Below, piece after piece: positions 58,740-64,000 of a DNA stretch of 64,000 nt. The DNA comes from Ashinkailepas kermadecensis (taxonomy: Eukaryota; Arthropoda; Thecostraca; Neolepadidae). The stretch's first letter is position 1; the number at the start of each line of letters is the position of its first letter. The translations under genes were made by a program, and so were the position numbers. Under the pieces are notes generated by a model that was given only the letters and a program-made list of their open reading frames with translations, was not told the origin of the DNA and did not search any database. The stretch is from the NCBI GenBank assembly GCA_034440615.1, contig JAOTOM010003963.1, positions 62,001 through 126,000 on the forward strand. Direction: 5' to 3'.

Positions 58740-61700
58740 GTCCATGATATTAGCAACGCATTCGCATTCGCATTCAGCATCCTATTCGCATACTCTTCGA
58801 ATTCGTTCATTTTTTTCAGGATATGATCTTTGTCGCTTGCAAAAGTAAGGCAAACAACGATTCTTGAGTAGGACGAGCGGTTCAATCTCCAGAGGTCCAG
58901 AGAGGTCACTCGGGTCAAAAACGGTGTACCGTGTAAAATTCGAAGTATTTCACTTAGCCGAATGATTCCAACGCCTAGATGTCCGCTGATCATCAAAGAT
59001 GCAGCACATCGAATTACGTGAACTTCAATGTTATAGTTTGACCTCAGGTCACCGAAGTTGGTTTTACTCATGCACTATGTCTATTTACGGGGTACCGAGT
59101 ACAATCATGGTGACACATTGGATATACCTGATTTTTTGCAGGTCATAGTCTACATAGCACGTACCTAGAGCACGTCAATCAAAATGACCCATTATGGCCA
59201 CTGATCCATCACCGTTCGCCAAAAAAGCCCCCAAAATACAACTATACCAAATTCTTGTGTACCCGATAATTTCCGCAAAATTTTACTTGGTACGACGAAA
59301 AAAACACCCAGACATTGGTTATAGCCCATGGATGCAGCACATTGAAGCATCTGGCCTACAATCTCATAGTTTGACCTAATTTCGCAAAATACTGTTTTGA
59401 CCATGCATTATTGCCATCTACCTGATAATACCCTCCTAAATACATTCATCGGATGGACATTAGCGCCAAAATTCTCCCATCGGACAAGAAAGCAGCACAT
59501 CCAAGTATGTCACCTTCAAGCTCACCATTTGACCTCAGGTCAACTTAGACTTTAACATTACACCCTATGGGAATATCACGGTGTGCAGAATACAATTTTC
59601 TGAATACATTTATCGGATGGATATGAGCGTCGAATAATCGCCCACCGGGCAAGGACGTAGCACGTCCGAGGATGTCACCGTCAGCGCAAGCGTTTGACCT
59701 CAGGTCAGGATTTATGAAATTCAGAAAAACAAAGTAGTCCACATGGGTACCGTATGTGGGCCAAACGAAGCATTGAATGTAGACTATCTCAACACTGATG
59801 CATGCACTAGCAACACAAGAAGCAGCACACTGCGTGACCTGACCTGTATCGATGACGCATTTCATCAGGTAGCACTAGCATCCCATTCAACAACGCATTC
59901 AGAAACCATTTCACCAATGTCCTCCGATTCGTCTGAAAATTTGACACAGCCTTCGCATACATATCCGTACATGCATTCGGAAACCATTTTCTGCTGCGAC
60001 GAACCATGTCGCCTTCAGAGGCGATAAGGTCAGCCAGATCAAATCTGGGGTACCGCATAACTTGCCGGATAATTCACTTATTGGAATGATTCAAACGCTT
60101 GTGCCACCGCTATCAGGGTGGCATGCAGCACACTAAGTCAACTGGTCACTCGAGGTCACCATCAGACCTCAGGTCAACGAAGACTTTAACATTACATCCT
60201 ATGGGAATATCACGGTGTACCGAAAACAAATTTCCTGAATACATTTATCGGATGGATATTAGCGTCGAAGAATCGCCCACCGAGCAAGGACGCAGCACAT
60301 TCGAGCATGTGATCGTCAGCGCCAGCGTTTGACCTCAGGTCAGGTTTTAATGAAATTCAGAAAAAGGAAGCAGTCCACTTGGGTACCGTATGTGGGCCAA
60401 ACGAAGCATTGAATGTAGACTATCTCAACACTGATGCATGCACTAGCAACACAACAAGCAGCACACTGCGCGATCTGACCTCTATCGATGACGCATTTCA
60501 TCAGGAACCACTAGCGTCCCATTCAACAACGCATTCAGAAACGAATTCACCAATGTCCTCCGATTCGTCTGAAAATTTGAAACAACCTTCGCAGACATAC
60601 TCGTACATACATCCCGAAACCATTTTCTGCTACGACTAACCATTTCGCCTTCGGAGGCGAAAAGGTCAGCCGGTTCAAATCTGGGGTACCGCATAACTTG
60701 CCGGAGAATTCACTTATTGGAATAATTCAAACGCTTGTGCCACCGCTATCATATTGGCATGCGAAATGGTTCGTCGTAGCAGAAAATGGTTTCGAGATGC
60801 ATGTACGAGTATGTCTGCGAAGGTTGTGTCAAATTTTCAGACGAATCGGAGAACATTCGTGAATTCGCTTTTGAATGCGTTGTTGAATGGGACGCTAGTG
60901 CTATCTGACGAAATGCGTCATCGATAGAGGTCAGGTCACGCAGTGTGCTGCTTCTTGTGTTGCTAGTGTATGCATCAGTGTTGAGATAGTCTACATTCAA
61001 TGCTTCGTTTGGCCCACATACGGTACCCAAGTGGACTACTTTCTTTTTCTGAATTTCATAAATCCTGACCTGAGGTCAAACGCTTGCGCTGACGGGCACG
61101 TGCTAGGATATGCTGCGTCCTTCCTCGGTGGGCGATTATTCGACGCTAATATCCATCGGATAAATGTATTTAGGAACATTTTATTCGGTACACCGTGATA
61201 TTCCCATAGGGTGTAATGTTAAAGTCTAAGTTGACCTGAGGTCAAATGGTGAGCTTGAAGGTGACATGCTTGGATGTGCTGCTTTCTTGTCCGATGGGAG
61301 ATTTTTTGGTGCTAATGTCCATCCGATGAATGTATTTAGGAGGGTATTATCAGGTACCCCGTAGCTGGCAATAATGCATGGTCAAAACAGTATTTTGCGA
61401 ATATAGGTCAAACTATAAGATTGTACGCCAGATGCTTCAATGTGCTGCATCCATGGGCCATAGCCAATGTCTGGGTGTTTTTTCGTCGTGCCAAGTAAAA
61501 TTTTGCGGAAATTATCGGGTACACAAGAATTTGGTATAGTTGCATTTTTTTTTTTTTGGCGAACGGTGATGAATCAGTGGCCATAATGGGTCATTTTGAT
61601 TGATGTGCTCTATGTACGTGCTATGTAGACTATGACCTGCAAAAATCAGGTATATCCAATGTGCCACCATGACTTTATTCGGTACCCCGTACATAGATAT

Positions 61701-62036
61701 AGTGCATGAATAAAACCAACTTCGGTGACCTGAGGTCAAACTATGACATTCAAGTTCACGTAATTCGACGTGCTGCATCTTTGATGGACAGCGGACATCT
61801 AGGCGTTGGAATCATTCGGGTAAGTGAAATACTTCGAATTTTATACGGTACACCGTTTTTGACCCGCGTGACTTCTCTGGACCTCTGGAGATTGAACCGC
61901 TCGTCCTACTGAAGAATCGTTGTGTGCCTTACTTTTGCAAGCGACAAAGATCATATCCTGAAAAAATGAACGACTTCGAAGAGTATGCGAATAGGATGCT
62001 GAATGCGAATGCGAATGCGTTGCTAATATCATGGAC
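58740..62036. mobile_element. 3.3-kb foldback structure built of modules of about 165 bp
   Basis: The left arm, 58,740 to about 60,010, is inverted relative to the right arm, about 60,757-62,036. Positions x and 120,776-x correspond, for example 59,743 with 61,033. Outer ends are GTCCATGATATTAGCAACGC and its complement. The inner left side also has a 636-bp direct duplication (about 59,490-60,125 and 60,126-60,757). Inside both arms the sequence is a tandem of old modules of about 165 bp marked by GGTACCG-like and TTTGACCTCAGGTCA-like landmarks. Three short open frames (59,743, 60,379, and 61,030 on the minus strand) are copies of one stretch and resemble no protein I know. No transposase or RT is visible. 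It could be a Foldback-type transposon or an inverted satellite duplication. Confidence 0.85.
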
Positions 62037-62474
62037 ATCAAAACCTTCGAATTCCACGCGGTCACGCCCATGGTTATCGCTGTGCTGTACCGTTTTGTAA
62101 ATTATGTCGTTAAATTATATTATGTATCTATTATTATGTATAATTATGTATTATAGATGTATGTATAATTATAATATAATATAAATATATAATTATGTAA
62201 ATTATAAAGAAGGTATTGAAGCTGGGAAGCTCTAATCATGCAGGCTGTAATCACAGAAGACAACTTTGTAAAAGAAAATACATTTTAAAACATCATTCCT
62301 CCAATTTCATATGGGGCATCGGTGTTGTTTTGTATGCTTGTGAGGGGGAATTTGTCCCCGCAATGTTGGCTTTGCTCCATGGGCGTACATTTCTGAAAAT
62401 TATTGGGGGACCAGTGACGTACCTATATTTGCGTTAAAGGGAGGGGGACAAACGTATTGGGAGGGGGTCCAACT
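62037..62474. other. AT-rich microsatellite-like stretch and hAT-like end
   Basis: 62,093-62,205 is almost pure A/T (TATAATTATGTA-like). CAGTGACGTACCTA at 62,412 resembles a hAT-type end and lies 60 bp before the dispersed repeat copy B. Confidence 0.5.
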
Positions 62475-64000
62475 ACTCAATAAAGTCTTCCGATTTCGAC
62501 CACTATTTTGCCAAAGGAGACCTTTTTAAGTAAAATAATTAGTGATGAACTGAATTATCCTGTGGAGGGGCCTAATCTACCACTATCGTTTCTGATTCGT
62601 CGGATTTCAACCCTAGGTCCCCCACCCTGTTCGAATGTATTCTTTTGGTATCCCTTCATAAGTCACTTCGCACTGCTGAAATTACACCTACACAAATCAC
62701 TTTAAAATGTAAAATTTCCCAATTTCAAACATTCCAGTTCATAGTGCCCGGTCGCCACGACGCCAACGTCAGTGCACGTGCACACCCATCTTGCGCAATC
62801 GGCGCATTCGCCACACTTCGTGCGATGCTACGGATTCTGCTGGGCCTCCTACGCTTTGCTAATTGCTGCCACATGATAGACTTGCACCATATCTGACGTG
62901 ATAAAATGCTTCGTATGGGCGTTCGCTGCGAAAATCCGATTCATTAAATTCGATCATAAGTTTCCTAATTCCAATATTTTATGGTGAAGAAATGCGGATA
63001 CCCGCTGAGCTTTGATGCACCTCATATCTTTGATTAAACATGCTTCCAGGTTGGCTACCGAACCGAGGCCCTGCCTGAGCGTATTTCTTTGGATCCGTTT
63101 CGTATTTCTTCGTCTACGGATGTGTCTTAGGGCTCCAATCCATTTTTGTTAGAAGCCCAACGCATTTTCGAAACCCCTGCTCGTTTTCAGGCCCTTGTGC
63201 GCTCGTATGGCCCCTGTATGCCTTGAGAGCTTCCGGTGTTTTTTTTAGTGTTTTTTTTAGAGTTCCCGGTATATATAGTTATGGCTACAACGCATGTTTT
63301 CGGGCCCTGTCGCTTTTTGCGAGACTGCGCTTTGGAGAGCCAGTCGCATTTTCGGTCCCCGTTGTGCTCTTAGGGTCCCGCTGTGTTGTTTGTGGTGGTG
63401 CGATTTCTCTGGGTCCAAGCGCGACTTATCGTGCACAGGCGCGTGGTTCCGGGATCCAACGCCAGTTATTTGGGCTCAACGCGATTGTTGTAGATCTCTT
63501 CTGAATTTTCTTTAACTTCCGAATCCCGGCCTGATTTTTCGAGTCCCTGTTTTTGTATCTCACCTCGATTTTCTTCGAGCTCCGGTATGTTTTTCGATGC
63601 CGTACGCGATTTGTCAAGGCACCTGATGACATCGTGGTGATGACACCTGATGACAAGGCATCGTGCCCCTAGCGTGATTTTCATGGTCCAGGCGTGAATT
63701 TTGTTGTACCCCTAGGCTCAGCGTGACTTTCAGGGGCCCCGGCAGGATCTTTTTGGGCCCATATCGTGATTTTCAAGTACCCCGGCACGACTCCTGCCAT
63801 TTCAGGGGCTTCTTGGAAATTATAGACCTCCTCTCGCGTCTTAGGGGTCTCGTCTCATTTCCTGGAGCCTCTTTACCGGTTTTGGACGTCTTCTCGTGCG
63901 TCCTACCCTCCTCCATATTAAATGGTCCGCCTCTCCTGTTTTGGAGGGCCTCGTCCCACATCCTGGGGCCCCTTTAACATGGCATGGGGCTTCCTCTCAT
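62475..64000 (+). repeat. Dispersed repeat, copy B (continues past the window)
   Basis: Collinear with 4,290-5,565; see copy A for anchor positions. From about 63,130 it becomes the degenerate 20-bp array, which runs to the window edge and is longer than in copy A. Unit starts GGTCCCCG, GGTCCCGC, GGATCCAA and GGGCTCAA at 63,354-63,475 keep a 20-bp step. The last part (63,840-64,000) changes to a pyrimidine-rich variant (GGGGTCTCGTCTCATTTCCT) like locus 2 at 57,060. Confidence 0.8.

Noticed and set aside
58547..59071. 174-codon minus-strand frame that matches a plus-strand frame at 61,706
   Set aside because: The match comes from the foldback arms; the right-arm version is stopped by a nonsense codon, arguing against coding function.
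59743..61030. Three copies of a frame of about 90 codons starting MGTVCGPNEALNVDYL
   Set aside because: They are copies of one DNA stretch made by the direct and inverted duplications, so conservation reflects duplication; no known domain, and neighbouring modules of the same origin are not open.

Overview
This window is animal nuclear DNA with no host protein-coding gene that I can support. Every recognisable protein is a fragment of a non-LTR retrotransposon (LINE). The rest is tandem minisatellites, microsatellites, inverted-repeat elements and unassigned sequence. The main LINE is of CR1 type: an ORF1 with an SGNH/esterase-like domain, an ORF2 with an apurinic-type endonuclease and reverse transcriptase (RT), and a 3' end in short octamer repeats. 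Such elements occur in arthropods, lophotrochozoans, cephalochordates and vertebrates. An invertebrate, perhaps a marine one, fits the minisatellite load and LINE mix, but I cannot name the taxon from sequence alone.

Layout. 1-3,720 holds a minus-strand CR1-like LINE cut by the window edge, with ORF2 open for 848 codons. 4,290-5,565 is a dispersed repeat that ends in a degenerate 20-bp array. 6,650-8,950 holds minisatellites around a tRNA-derived SINE head. 10,637-11,745 is a 26-bp array. 13,360-16,470 is a nested pair: an RNase H-bearing LINE split by a second CR1-like copy, with an 8-bp target duplication. 16,800-18,450 holds two arrays. 19,950-22,090 holds long microsatellites and three inverted-repeat elements. 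24,100-31,560 holds seven minisatellites or microsatellites, a LINE 3' fragment and a CpG-rich block with CRE palindromes. 32,458-32,672 is a short hAT-like MITE with an 8-bp duplication. 34,975-35,940 is a minus-strand LINE C-terminus. 36,440-42,830 holds eight arrays, a hairpin element and a tRNA-like sequence. 45,380-48,075 holds two long arrays of 19 and 23 bp. 49,196-50,785 holds two more. 52,690-55,060 is a 16-bp pyrimidine-rich array interrupted by a CR1 3' fragment. 56,020-56,365 is another LINE C-terminus. 57,060-57,957 repeats the degenerate 20-bp motif. 58,740-62,036 is a 3.3-kb foldback structure built from modules of about 165 bp. 62,475 to the end is a second copy of the dispersed repeat seen at 4,290.

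By the coordinates listed, simple tandem arrays cover about a quarter of the window, in some thirty unrelated families with units of 2 to 74 bp. Several show higher-order structure. The most interesting unexplained objects are the foldback structure at 58,740-62,036, the dispersed element carrying the old 20-bp array at both window ends, and the cluster of inverted-repeat elements at 20.3-22.1 kb. The LINE fragments give an order of events: the RNase H LINE came before the CR1 insertion, and the 16-bp array probably came before the CR1 fragment now inside it.
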